Shown here: one piece after another, positions 1-7,038 of the stretch | How the letters are laid out: every line of letters begins with the position of its first letter | How positions within the stretch are numbered: the stretch's first letter is position 1 | Assembly (NCBI GenBank): GCA_021850555.1 | Contig: JAJZLX010000218.1 | Span: 1 to 15,575, forward strand | Source of the DNA: Pseudomonadota bacterium | Lineage (GTDB): Bacteria > Pseudomonadota > Gammaproteobacteria > Steroidobacterales > Steroidobacteraceae | Direction: 5' to 3' | DNA length: 15,575 bases | Notes under the pieces: generated by a model | What the model was told of the DNA's origin: nothing | What the model saw: the letters and a program-made list of their open reading frames with translations, nothing else | Databases searched by the model: none | Made by a program: the position numbers and the translations under genes

Positions 1-2
1 CG

Positions 3-119
3 CGATTGACGCGCAACGCGCAGCTGTCTTCTGTGGATGTCGATGCCGAGGTTCTCAACGACGATACGCCGGAGCGCGCCGGTCTGCGCCTGCTCGCGGC
101 ATTCGGGCTGCAGCGATGA
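3..119 (+). CDS. 3' end of an unidentified gene (partial)
   Basis: An open frame runs from the window edge to a TGA at 117-119. It encodes 38 residues ending in LLAAFGLQR. The stop overlaps the ATG of the next gene (ATGA, 116-119), the usual sign of translational coupling, so it is probably the preceding gene of an operon with the phosphatase. The visible tail is acidic in the middle (SSVDVDAEVLNDDTPE) and carries no motif I recognise. No function can be assigned from this piece. Confidence 0.6.
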   Translation, partial: RLTRNAQLSSVDVDAEVLNDDTPERAGLRLLAAFGLQR

Positions 120-1114
120 GGGTTCACCGTGCCGCTGCGAGCGCGCCGCGGCTTTCCCGCCGTGAGTTCCGAGCCTCGATGACGGCTGTGCTTGCCGCGT
201 TGCGGGCATCCGATGACATCATCCTGCCTGGGTTGCACCGGGTCCGCGCCGGCCGCAAGTCCGACGGCAGCGAAGTGACCCGCGCCGACAGGCGTGCCGA
301 GCGCATCCTGCGGGCGTGCCTTGCGGTGGCCTGGCCGCACGATGCGGTTTACGGGGAGGAGTACGGAGGTGAGCTGCGTGGCCGGGGACGCTGTTGGCTG
401 GTGGATCCTATCGACGGCACATCATCCTACGTTCTAGGCATCCCGATGTTCGGGACGCTGATGTCACTGGTGCTCGATGGGGTGCCGGTGCTCGGTTGCA
501 TCCATTTGCCCGCCCTGGGGGAAACGACGTATGCGGCAACCGGCCACGGCTGCTGGCTGCTGCGCGCCGGTCTCAGGCCTCAGCGGGTGCGGGTGGGGGC
601 GCCACGGGCGCTGTCGCAGGCCAAGGTGGGCATGACTTGCGTCAAGGAGAACAGCTGGTACGCGAAGCCCGGTGCTGCCGAGGTGAGGCGGCTCGCGCGG
701 GCGGTGGGCCGGCTGCGCATGGCCGGCGACTGTGTACAGTACGCTCTGCTGTGCCGCGGCGCGCTGGACGCAGCGGTGGATCCGTTCATGCAGCCCTGGG
801 ACATCGCGGCCGTGGTGCCGTGCGTGAGGGAGGCGGGCGGGGTCGTCTGTGACCTGCGGGGAGAGAGCGGCCGGATCCTGGAAAGTACTTCCATCGTGGC
901 CGCAAGCTCCGCGCGGCTCTGCGGGGAGATCGTACGCGCGGCGCGCGGTCCGGCACGCGCGGGGGGGGGCTCGCCGCTCGTGATGGCCGGTGAGCTGGCG
1001 CCGAGCGCCCGCCCCGGGCGAGCCGGCGGCAACGGCCGATCACGCTGCGGCGTATTCCGCGGCCACGGTCGGCCGCGGAATACGCATCAGGGATCTCAAG
1101 TCAGAGTCACTTGA
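116..1114 (+). CDS. Inositol monophosphatase family phosphatase (HisN-like)
   Basis: A Mg-dependent sugar-phosphate or histidinol-phosphate phosphatase of the IMPase superfamily. Visible metal-site motifs are GEE (residues 80-82), DPIDGT (97-102), GD (204-205) and WDIAA (228-232). The KSDGSEVTRAD stretch (48-58) is typical of HisN-like members, but substrate cannot be read from sequence; inositol phosphate, histidinol phosphate or PAP are all possible. The recognisable fold ends near residue 278. The last 50 or so residues are low-complexity Gly/Arg/Pro sequence that follows a run of nine G (961-969), crosses a perfect hairpin (1050-1085) and overlaps the convergent gene by 8 bases. A one-base change in the G run would end the protein at 983 or 993. 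ATG 116 overlaps the upstream stop; ATG 179 (Met22) is an alternative start nearer the family's usual N-terminus. No strong Shine-Dalgarno is seen for either. Confidence 0.85.
   Translation: MRVHRAAASAPRLSRREFRASMTAVLAALRASDDIILPGLHRVRAGRKSDGSEVTRADRRAERILRACLAVAWPHDAVYGEEYGGELRGRGRCWLVDPIDGTSSYVLGIPMFGTLMSLVLDGVPVLGCIHLPALGETTYAATGHGCWLLRAGLRPQRVRVGAPRALSQAKVGMTCVKENSWYAKPGAAEVRRLARAVGRLRMAGDCVQYALLCRGALDAAVDPFMQPWDIAAVVPCVREAGGVVCDLRGESGRILESTSIVAASSARLCGEIVRAARGPARAGGGSPLVMAGELAPSARPGRAGGNGRSRCGVFRGHGRPRNTHQGSQVRVT
961..969 (+). repeat. Nine-G homopolymer in a coding region
   Basis: Positions 961-969 are nine consecutive G inside the phosphatase frame, encoding Gly-Gly-Gly with flanking bases. 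Loss of one G brings a TGA at 981-983 into frame; gain of one brings the TGA at 991-993 into frame. Either would end the protein before the hairpin at 1050. Tracts of this length are prone to slippage and to sequencing error. Confidence 0.9.
1050..1085. terminator. Perfect 15-bp hairpin between convergent genes
   Basis: GCGTATTCCGCGGCC (1050-1064), a 6-base loop (1065-1070) and its exact reverse complement (1071-1085). It lies 22 bases past the stop of the minus-strand phosphoesterase and near the 3' end of the plus-strand phosphatase, which suits a bidirectional terminator. No T-tract follows on either strand, so it could instead be an mRNA-stabilising stem. Confidence 0.6.
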
Positions 1115-4016
1115 GCTGACCCTCGTTCGCCTCGTAGGAGGCTACCGTGTTGCCACGTGCAGCGGCATAAGCGTGCAGGTAGCGTTGGAACCTCCTGTAA
1201 CTGCGCTTGCCTCTGCTCGCAATCCATTCCTGGCGCATCTGCTCAGGCCCCGGCACTTTCAAGATGGAGGTCGGCGTGTATTGCTCGCCGGCGGAGATGG
1301 ACGCGCTCGTGGCGCCGTGAGGGTCGGTGTGACTCTTCAGCCACCCGGGTGTCAGCGCATGCCCGGTCGCGCCGGCTTCGCGTCGCAAAAGCAGCTCGTT
1401 GCTGCACTTGCCCGCATTGACCTGCACCGGCACCTGCATGGGCAGCACCGGCATCGACTCCTTTCGTGGCCTCTTGCGCCAGATACCGGAGATCACCTTC
1501 GCGTTGGCATCCCATTGAGACATGGCCGGCAGGTCGAGCACCGCTTCGAGGGTGCGTACGATGTTTACCTGAGACAAGGGCCGGGTATCGAGCTCGCCTG
1601 ACTTCACCCACGGTCCCATGGCCAGGCCGAGCGTGCGATGAGCGTTGATATGGTCGGCGCCGCTCTGCGCATCGTCCTCGTCCAGGAAGACCACCATGTG
1701 GCGCCATTGCGGCGTGCCGGAGAGGTAATGGAGGAATTGCGCCGTGGCATGATCATTGATGGCGACGTAGTAGTCGGGGCTGTAGTAGCAGGGATCCAGG
1801 CCTGCAGTGTGATCGTCGGGGATCCAGATGAAAATGAAATGGGGGAAGGCCTTGCCGCGGTGCGCTTTGAGCCAGGAGATGGCCGCGCCGACCCGGTTGG
1901 TGTCACGAATCATCCGGTCCCAGCCGGGATAGGTCTCATCGACGTGGGCAAGCAGTGCGTCGCGGATGACGCCGTCCCTGGCGCGTGTCAGGTTCTCGCC
2001 GAAGTCCTCGAACGAAACGTGATGGGCGAGCAGGTTGTTGAAGAGATAGAGACGCTCGGGATAGCTGATCCAGGGGTTGGTGAAAGCCCCCAGCCTCTTG
2101 CGGGCATACTCGAATGGATCGTGGCTGCCCGGCGCATTGGGGTTCAAAGCGCCGGTTCCGCCGGGTCCGGCGTTCCAGATGAGACCACGGTCGGAGTAGT
2201 ACTCGGGCCACAGCCGTTGCACGACGTCCGAGTCCGAGGCGCCGTCCGTCCATTGGTGTCCCTGGGCAGTCACCTCGCCGTCCGCCATGAAGTTGGCGAA
2301 CAGGACGTCGTGCGCCGCCCAGTGGTACAGATTGGGCAGCTCCTTCGGCCCATAGAGGTCAAAGTGCGGATTGGCCCATTTCCCGGCCGGGCGATAGTCT
2401 CCCATGTCCTCATCGAACGTCTTGTTCTCACGGAGGATGAAGACCGCGTAATGGATGTGCCGATGCAGAAAGGCGGTGGTGCGCGCATTGCGCTGCGCCA
2501 AGGTGTGCCGCTGCGTGCGCAGGAACTCGTTGTTTTCCAGCGCATCGCGGGTCCATGCCGGGAGGCGGTGCGACAGGCCTCTCAAAGACACCTTCTGCAG
2601 CAGGCCGTGCATCATGTTTCCGATGTACTGCCACTGCAGATTCGGCCCGGTCCCCAGTCCCTTGGCCGCGACAACGTAGAGACTGCGGTGAGCGATCGTG
2701 AGTGCGCTGGGATACCAGCCCGTCGGGATCAGGCCCAGTCGCCGGCCTGTGGCGGGATCATATACGGCCACGTCGTCATTGCCGGCATTGGCGACGAACA
2801 GATGGCCATCCGCCACGGCAAGAGCGTCGGGATAGCTGCCGGGCGGCGCGCCGGGATATGGGTTGTCGGCGATGACGCGCACGGCCTTGAGCGTCCGGGT
2901 GTCCACTTCCACCAACGCATCGTCATTGGCGTCGGCGACCCAGATGTCTGGTCCGTGATCCGCGCTTGTCATCGCAGTGGGATGGACGCCGGCGGCCACC
3001 GTGCGCGGTCCGACCGCCGGGCCGGTGGGAACGGTTCCCAGCACCTTCAGATTGCGGCGGCTGAGGATCGTGACGCCACTTCCCGCCCAGTCGCTCACCG
3101 CCAGGCGGCGCCCGCCGTCGGCAAGAATCACGGCGAACGGATAGGGGCCGACGTTGACGTAGCGGGTCTTGCCGCTGCGGATGTCGATGCGGGCCAGGCT
3201 GTTGGCCAGCATTCCCGTTACATAGAGATGACGGCCGGTGGGGCCCACCGCCACGGAATCCGGGTAGAAATGATAGGGCTTGCGTCCGTGATCGCCCTGG
3301 TAGGTATAAGGATACTGGCTGCTCGGAAACTTCTGCCACTGCAGCCGGTACTGGCGGACGACCCGGACTTTGTCGTCCTGCAGCTTCAAGGCGAGTACCT
3401 TGTCCGAGTTTCCCCCCGTCGCATATGCGATGCCGTTGCGGCCGGCCGCGAGGCCCTGGAACAGATCGTTGTGCGAGACGACTGTCGTGGGAATGGCCTG
3501 AGGGTTCTCCTCCGCCCGCTCCGTTGCCGCCGCCTCCGCAGCGCGCTTTTGCGGCGGCTGATCCGTGGAATAGACCATGCCGCTTGCGCCCGTGTGGCGC
3601 GGATTCAGCGCCAATGCGCTGGCGCCGCCGAGCGCGAACACGGTCGCTTTGGCCGGTGCCTCCTTGCTGAAGGCGGCCAGGCGCGTCTGCCGCTGCAGAT
3701 CCGGGCCGTACCAGGTCACTGTTTGAAAAGGGGTGGCGCCGTTGGCAAGGACCAGTATGTGCCTGCCGACGCTCAGTACCTTGGTGGGGAAGTTGGGCGT
3801 GCTGACGATGGTTCCCACGGGTGAGACGCGCCGCCAGGTCGGAAGAACGCCGGTGTAGCGGGCGCGATTGCTCGCGGTGATTCGCACGGGCGCCGGAACG
3901 ATCTGCCGCTGAGCATATGAAGTCGCAGCGGCCAGTACGGGCAGGCAGACGCCAAGAGCGAGGCCGAGCGGCCATCGCGGGCGGCGGTGCACATGTCTAT
4001 TGCTTCGGCTGGTCAT
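1107..4016 (-). CDS. Secreted YncE-like beta-propeller / phosphoesterase (alkaline phosphatase family) protein
   Basis: A 969-residue exported protein. A basic N-terminus and hydrophobic stretch ending near TSYAQ (about residue 36) form a signal peptide. Residues about 50-470 contain repeated YVTN/NHL-type beta-propeller blades, for example RRLGLIPTGWYPSALTI and GPTGRHLYVTGMLANSLARI. Residues about 520-830 form a PF04185-type phosphoesterase domain (acid phosphatase/phospholipase C superfamily). Its marks are FILRENKTFDED (about 524-536), EVTAQGHQWTDGA (about 580-590), PDDHTAG (about 733) and DDAQSGADHINAHR (about 778-791). This order matches database proteins named 'bifunctional YncE family protein/alkaline phosphatase family protein'. 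It probably acts on phosphate esters in the periplasm or outside the cell; substrate unknown. The start is supported by AGAGGA about 10 bases upstream of the ATG. It runs convergent to the IMPase-like gene. No truncation is evident. Confidence 0.9.
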   Translation of the reverse strand: MTSRSNRHVHRRPRWPLGLALGVCLPVLAAATSYAQRQIVPAPVRITASNRARYTGVLPTWRRVSPVGTIVSTPNFPTKVLSVGRHILVLANGATPFQTVTWYGPDLQRQTRLAAFSKEAPAKATVFALGGASALALNPRHTGASGMVYSTDQPPQKRAAEAAATERAEENPQAIPTTVVSHNDLFQGLAAGRNGIAYATGGNSDKVLALKLQDDKVRVVRQYRLQWQKFPSSQYPYTYQGDHGRKPYHFYPDSVAVGPTGRHLYVTGMLANSLARIDIRSGKTRYVNVGPYPFAVILADGGRRLAVSDWAGSGVTILSRRNLKVLGTVPTGPAVGPRTVAAGVHPTAMTSADHGPDIWVADANDDALVEVDTRTLKAVRVIADNPYPGAPPGSYPDALAVADGHLFVANAGNDDVAVYDPATGRRLGLIPTGWYPSALTIAHRSLYVVAAKGLGTGPNLQWQYIGNMMHGLLQKVSLRGLSHRLPAWTRDALENNEFLRTQRHTLAQRNARTTAFLHRHIHYAVFILRENKTFDEDMGDYRPAGKWANPHFDLYGPKELPNLYHWAAHDVLFANFMADGEVTAQGHQWTDGASDSDVVQRLWPEYYSDRGLIWNAGPGGTGALNPNAPGSHDPFEYARKRLGAFTNPWISYPERLYLFNNLLAHHVSFEDFGENLTRARDGVIRDALLAHVDETYPGWDRMIRDTNRVGAAISWLKAHRGKAFPHFIFIWIPDDHTAGLDPCYYSPDYYVAINDHATAQFLHYLSGTPQWRHMVVFLDEDDAQSGADHINAHRTLGLAMGPWVKSGELDTRPLSQVNIVRTLEAVLDLPAMSQWDANAKVISGIWRKRPRKESMPVLPMQVPVQVNAGKCSNELLLRREAGATGHALTPGWLKSHTDPHGATSASISAGEQYTPTSILKVPGPEQMRQEWIASRGKRSYRRFQRYLHAYAAARGNTVASYEANEGQLK

Positions 4017-4025
4017 CTCAATTTT

Positions 4026-4033
4026 TTCCTCTG
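4026..4033 (-). promoter_or_regulatory. Ribosome binding site of the phosphoesterase gene
   Basis: Read on the minus strand, CAGAGGA precedes an A-rich spacer and the ATG at 4016-4014. Spacing is about 10 bases, slightly long but acceptable. It supports the chosen start. Confidence 0.5.
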
Positions 4034-4040
4034 GGAGCGC

Positions 4041-4808
4041 ATCTCGGTAATGGATCGGCGGGTCGTTCGCATCGTCACACGGGCAAGCGGCACCCGACGA
4101 ATCCGGGTTGGCGGCACGCGATCACGCGAATGGAAAAGCTCTTGGACCAGGGCGGCCCGGTGAGTGCAGGGCGATGGCGTGGCGGGGCGGTCAACTCGAT
4201 TCAAGAGCGGCAGAGCAGAGTCAGGGGGCCCGCAGAGCACAGTGCGCCATCGCGACCTGCAGGGCGAGCGCCACGCTGCCGTGTGGCCAACTTTTCGCGC
4301 AGAGCTTCAAAGGTGACAGTACGATTTTTGTTGTCATCATCCGATTCCCGGCCGCGCGCAATATACCATGCGTCGCGTGACGCTTCCGTTACGGGTGGCC
4401 AGCGAGATCCGGATCCACGCGCTCGGACTGCAACCGGTTCCGTGTGCCTGCAAGCGACGGCTCATCGATATGCGAAAAGTCAATTCCTGCGCTGCCTTCG
4501 CGGGGGGCGCAGCACCGGTGTCCTCTGGTGGGACGATTGGATCGGGCGGGCGAGCGTTATGCAGCCGCTTGACCGTTCTTCGGTCAAGAGCCAAGCCGCG
4601 TCGCGGAGGCTGAAGGCTGCTTCGCAGACGATGTGGCGCTCGTGTCTGCGGCGCAGACCCTGATCCCATGTGCTCGGAGCGCGTCGAGGGGTGGGACGGG
4701 ATGCTCCAATTTCCGCATAGCGCGAGGCGCAACTCCCGACCGGGGACTCGGACGGCAAGGACCGGCGTTTCGAGGGTGGGGTCAATCGGCACGTGGATTC
4801 ACGCAGCG
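4041..4808. other. Gap of about 770 bases with no convincing gene
   Basis: The gap lies between the divergent phosphoesterase and padR genes. Several open frames cross it on both strands, but all translate to Arg/Ser/Pro-rich sequence with no family resemblance. It holds an 8-bp hairpin (4568-4588), CTTGACCG/CGGTCAAG with a TTCTT loop. A less GC-rich patch around 4310-4370 could hold the phosphoesterase promoter. I see no RNA gene or mobile element. Confidence 0.4.
4568..4588. repeat. 8-bp perfect hairpin
   Basis: CTTGACCG (4568-4575), loop TTCTT, CGGTCAAG (4581-4588). There is no T-tract on either side and no adjoining gene end, so its role is unknown. Confidence 0.45.
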
Positions 4809-4809
4809 C

Positions 4810-4850
4810 TTGATTATCTAAGAATATATCGTAAGATATATCTATCGTAA
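4810..4850 (+). promoter_or_regulatory. padR promoter overlapped by AT-rich repeats (probable operator)
   Basis: This 41-base AT-rich island stands out sharply from the GC-rich surroundings. It contains TTGATT (4810-4815), 16 bases, then TAAGAT (4832-4837), a fair -35/-10 pair. Over it lie a perfect 10-bp palindrome AGATATATCT (4834-4843) and an 8-base direct repeat TATCGTAA (4827-4834 and 4843-4850). The end is 15 bases before the padR ATG. PadR proteins usually repress their own genes, so this is a likely autoregulatory site; that is inference from position and symmetry. Confidence 0.6.
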
Positions 4851-4852
4851 TT

Positions 4853-4860
4853 GAAGGGGA
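4853..4860 (+). promoter_or_regulatory. Ribosome binding site that decides the padR start
   Basis: GAAGGGGA ends 5 bases before ATG 4866. It favours that start over the in-frame TTG at 4851. Confidence 0.7.
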
Positions 4861-4865
4861 ACATC

Positions 4866-5504
4866 ATGCATCGGCACTTCCATCATCGCGATCGGCATGA
4901 GGGTTTCGACAATCGCCCGGCGTATTTTGCGGGACATCGGCAAGGTCGCCGGTTCGGGTCTTTTTCAGCCGGCTTCGTGGGCGGCATGGGTCTGGGCGGA
5001 GGCGCGTTCCGCGCCGGGCGCCGTCTGGCATCAGGCGATCTGCAGCTCGTGCTGCTCGCCTTGCTCGCTGAGCGGGCGAGCCATGGCTACGAGCTCATCA
5101 AAGCCCTGCAGGAGCGCTCGGACGGCTTCTACAGCCCGAGTCCCGGGATGGTGTACCCGGCGCTCACCTGGCTCGAGGAGATGGGCTATGCAAGCGTCAC
5201 CTGCGAGGGCGTCAAGAAGCTCTACAGCATCACCGAGGCGGGCCGCGGGTATCTCACGGAGAACCAGGACGCAGCCGATGCCATGCTGAGTCAACTCGAG
5301 CAGGTCGGCCGCAAGATGGGCCGCCTGCGCGAGGTGTTCGGCGGCGTTGACGAGGACGAGGACGCCGATTGGCGCGAGCTCGCCGCAGTGCGCCGTGAGC
5401 TCAAGCAGGCGGTACGCGAGAAGCGCCGAAGCACGGCCGAAGAAAAGAGCCGGATCATCTCGATCCTGAAGCAAGCGGTGGCGCAAATCCGCGAGAAGGG
5501 CTGA
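4866..5504 (+). CDS. PadR-family regulator with His-rich N-terminus (YqjI-like)
   Basis: A 212-residue PadR-family winged-helix repressor. Domains: a His-rich head (MHRHFHHRDRHEG, five His in residues 1-13), a Gly/Arg-rich linker to about residue 57, the PadR wHTH from about 58 to 135 (LQLVLLALLAERASHGYELI, then PSPGMVYPALTWLEEMGY), and a charged C-terminal helical region for dimerisation. This order matches E. coli YqjI, a nickel-responsive PadR repressor that controls yqjH and itself; metal sensing here is inferred from the His cluster. ATG 4866 is chosen because GAAGGGGA (4853-4860) sits 5 bases upstream; an upstream TTG at 4851 would place the binding site inside the gene. No yqjH-like siderophore-interacting gene is nearby, so the regulated partner, if any, lies outside the window. 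Confidence 0.88.
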   Translation: MHRHFHHRDRHEGFDNRPAYFAGHRQGRRFGSFSAGFVGGMGLGGGAFRAGRRLASGDLQLVLLALLAERASHGYELIKALQERSDGFYSPSPGMVYPALTWLEEMGYASVTCEGVKKLYSITEAGRGYLTENQDAADAMLSQLEQVGRKMGRLREVFGGVDEDEDADWRELAAVRRELKQAVREKRRSTAEEKSRIISILKQAVAQIREKG

Positions 5505-5927
5505 CGCTTCAGGCGACCGGCAGGGCGTGGCCGTGGTTGCCCCGATGGCTCGGGCCGGTCGTGCTCCCCCACGATCGAAGTCGCCGCAACCGTTGCAGCG
5601 CCTGCCGCGCGCGGCGGCGTGGCCGGCCGCCTCACGGGGCATCCCAAATCCACAATGTGGTTGCGCGCAGGCCACGCAGTGCAATGAGAGCCAACGTGCC
5701 AACCTGATCTGCCCGGGCCTCGTGTGTGCCCCGCTCGTCGAGGGACACATCCTCGAGCAGGCTCAGGCGCCGGGAATCTCCGAGGAATTCCTGGTCCACG
5801 GCGAGCTGCCGGGCTTCCCGGGCCCAGGGTTACTCGAGCGAATGCGGCGCGAAAAGCCGGATCCCGGGTCGCTGACGCTCGCTCGAGCGCCCCAGATGGC
5901 GTCGAGTTCCGCGCAGGCGAGGCGCGC
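5505..5927. other. Gap of about 420 bases, no assignable gene
   Basis: It lies between the converging padR and the minus-strand hypothetical gene. No frame has both a start and a recognisable protein. A minus-strand reading from 5829 down to a stop at 5632-5634 is open for 66 codons, lacks a start codon, and translates to protein-like sequence including EFLGDSRRLSLLEDVSLDER. It may be the remnant of a lost gene. No terminator hairpin was found just after padR. Confidence 0.35.
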
Positions 5928-6350
5928 CTACTTGTTGCGGCGAGCCGAAGCGGTTGCGGAGGATGCGGGCGCCGGCCGCGTGAAGTCGACGATGAAGTGG
6001 TCCCCGTCGAATTCCACAACCTTGCCGAGCAGATCGGGGCGTATGTGATAGCTGTGCGTCTTGCTGCGGTTCGTTTCGGGCGTCAGCGATCTCACGATCA
6101 TCCGGACGGGCAGGCGGTTGTCGTGTGCGTCTGTGAGGTGCCGGCCAAGAATTCCAAGCTCTTCGGATGTCGCTTGCACGACCGAGAGCTTGGCTTCATA
6201 TCGCAGCACGCCGCGCGTGGGGTGGCAGAAATACGCTGGCAGGCAATTGAGCACCATGGCGCCATCGCGCGCCATAGCCGAGAGGCTTTTCTGCCGATTG
6301 CCGGGCTTGGCGCCGTACCGGCCGAACGCATCGAACAGGGTGAGTCTCAT
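5928..6350 (-). CDS. Uncharacterised protein, 140 residues
   Basis: I do not recognise the family. The translation has balanced composition and mixed hydrophobic/charged blocks, unlike the Arg/Pro-rich readings of other frames here, so I take it as real. Visible blocks are LFDAFGRYGAKPGNRQKSLS near the start, GAMVLNCLPAYFCHPTRGVL in the middle, and DLLGKVVEFDGDHFIVDFTR near the end, followed by a short Ala/Ser/Arg tail. There is no signal peptide or membrane segment, so it is probably cytosolic. GGGGAT lies about 5 bases before ATG 6350 as a plausible ribosome binding site. An AT-rich patch (6419-6427, TTTAATTAA) upstream could belong to its promoter. It converges with padR and diverges from the RRM gene. 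Confidence 0.6.
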   Translation of the reverse strand: MRLTLFDAFGRYGAKPGNRQKSLSAMARDGAMVLNCLPAYFCHPTRGVLRYEAKLSVVQATSEELGILGRHLTDAHDNRLPVRMIVRSLTPETNRSKTHSYHIRPDLLGKVVEFDGDHFIVDFTRPAPASSATASARRNK

Positions 6351-6687
6351 AGGATCCCCGCAAGTGCCTGGCCGAACGCGGTACCGGGTCTCGAGAGGGC
6401 CCGTGGCCGGCCGGCATCTTTAATTAATGTGTACGCCTGAGGGTGCGCCTTCCGGAAGATGATCTCAAGGCGATTTTGGGGCTCCATTCCGAAGAGAGTG
6501 CGAAAGTTCGGCACCCGTGCGAGAACTCGTGTAACCTGCCCGCCGGCTCGTGTGTTTTCGGCTTGACTGCCTTGGCCTTCTGCGCCGTCCGGCGTATCCG
6601 GCCTTGTCCGCCACCCTCGCAAAGCTCCGCGGGCCAAGAGGCAGTTGTATCTGCCTCTCCCTTCGTTTCTATCATGAGTATTGTCTA
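6351..6687. other. Shared upstream region and RRM-gene leader
   Basis: A 337-base gap between the divergent hypothetical gene and the RRM gene, with no credible protein of normal length. It contains TTTAATTAA (6419-6427), TTGACT (6563-6568) without a good -10 at normal spacing, the leader hairpin 6637-6658 and a five-codon frame at 6674-6688. A long leader with structure close to the start suggests post-transcriptional control. Confidence 0.45.
6637..6658 (+). promoter_or_regulatory. Leader hairpin upstream of the RRM gene
   Basis: AGAGGCAG (6637-6644), loop TTGTAT, CTGCCTCT (6651-6658), a perfect 8-bp stem. A pyrimidine-rich stretch follows and the GTG start is 29 bases downstream. It may act as an attenuator, an RNA-thermometer element or a protein-binding stem; none of these is proven by sequence alone. 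Confidence 0.5.
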
Positions 6688-6981
6688 GTGACCAAGCTAT
6701 ATGTTGGAAATCTCCCCTTCACGGCGACCGACGAGTCGGTCCGTGAGCTGTTCTCGAAGCATGGGACAGTCGAGAAGGTTTCTTTGATTTCGGATCGCGA
6801 CACCGGCCGTCCACGCGGTTTTGGCTTCGTGGAGATGTCGAGCGCCGATGCCTCTCGCGCCATGCAGGCGCTCAACGGCACCGAATTCGAGGGGCGAGCC
6901 CTCAAGGTGAACGAGGCGCAGGAGCGTGAGCGCTCCGGTGGTGGCGGCGGATTCCGCGGCGGCGGCTCGCGTCGGTACTGA
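6688..6981 (+). CDS. Small RRM-domain RNA-binding protein
   Basis: A 97-residue single-RRM protein with a glycine-rich tail, as found in many proteobacteria and cyanobacteria, often linked to cold or stress adaptation. RNP2 is LYVGNL (residues 4-9) and RNP1 is RGFGFVEM (43-50); both carry the aromatic residues that stack on RNA bases. The tail (about 81-97) is Gly/Arg-rich (SGGGGGFRGGGSRRY) and probably adds non-specific RNA affinity. The GTG at 6688 gives the canonical N-terminus (MTKLYVGNLPF); the frame is open further upstream, but that sequence is not RRM-like. No clear Shine-Dalgarno precedes the GTG. Instead a five-codon frame, ATG AGT ATT GTC TAG (6674-6688), ends on the G of the start codon, so reinitiation is possible. 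A 19-bp stem-loop follows the stop. Confidence 0.88.
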   Translation: MTKLYVGNLPFTATDESVRELFSKHGTVEKVSLISDRDTGRPRGFGFVEMSSADASRAMQALNGTEFEGRALKVNEAQERERSGGGGGFRGGGSRRY

Positions 6982-6997
6982 CCGTAATCTTGCATCC

Positions 6998-7038
6998 TTC
7001 ACCGCCCCTGGCTGGCAAAGCCAGTCAGGGGCGGTGAA
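6998..7038 (+). terminator. 19-bp stem-loop after the RRM gene
   Basis: Arms 6998-7016 and 7020-7038 pair over 19 positions with a single G-T wobble, closed by an AAA loop, 16 bases after the stop codon. It is probably a transcription terminator or 3'-end stabiliser. It lacks the U-tract of a classical intrinsic terminator. Confidence 0.65.

Noticed and set aside
1638..3824. 728-residue open frame on the plus strand
   Set aside because: It lies wholly antisense to the phosphoesterase gene; it is long because of codon bias in GC-rich DNA, and its translation has no family resemblance.
4851..4865. TTG start for the PadR gene
   Set aside because: The strong GAAGGGGA site lies inside that extension and is spaced correctly for ATG 4866.
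5724..6440. 238-residue plus-strand frame over the hypothetical gene
   Set aside because: Its composition is Arg/Ala/Gly-rich, and its second half is the shadow of the minus-strand gene 5928-6350.
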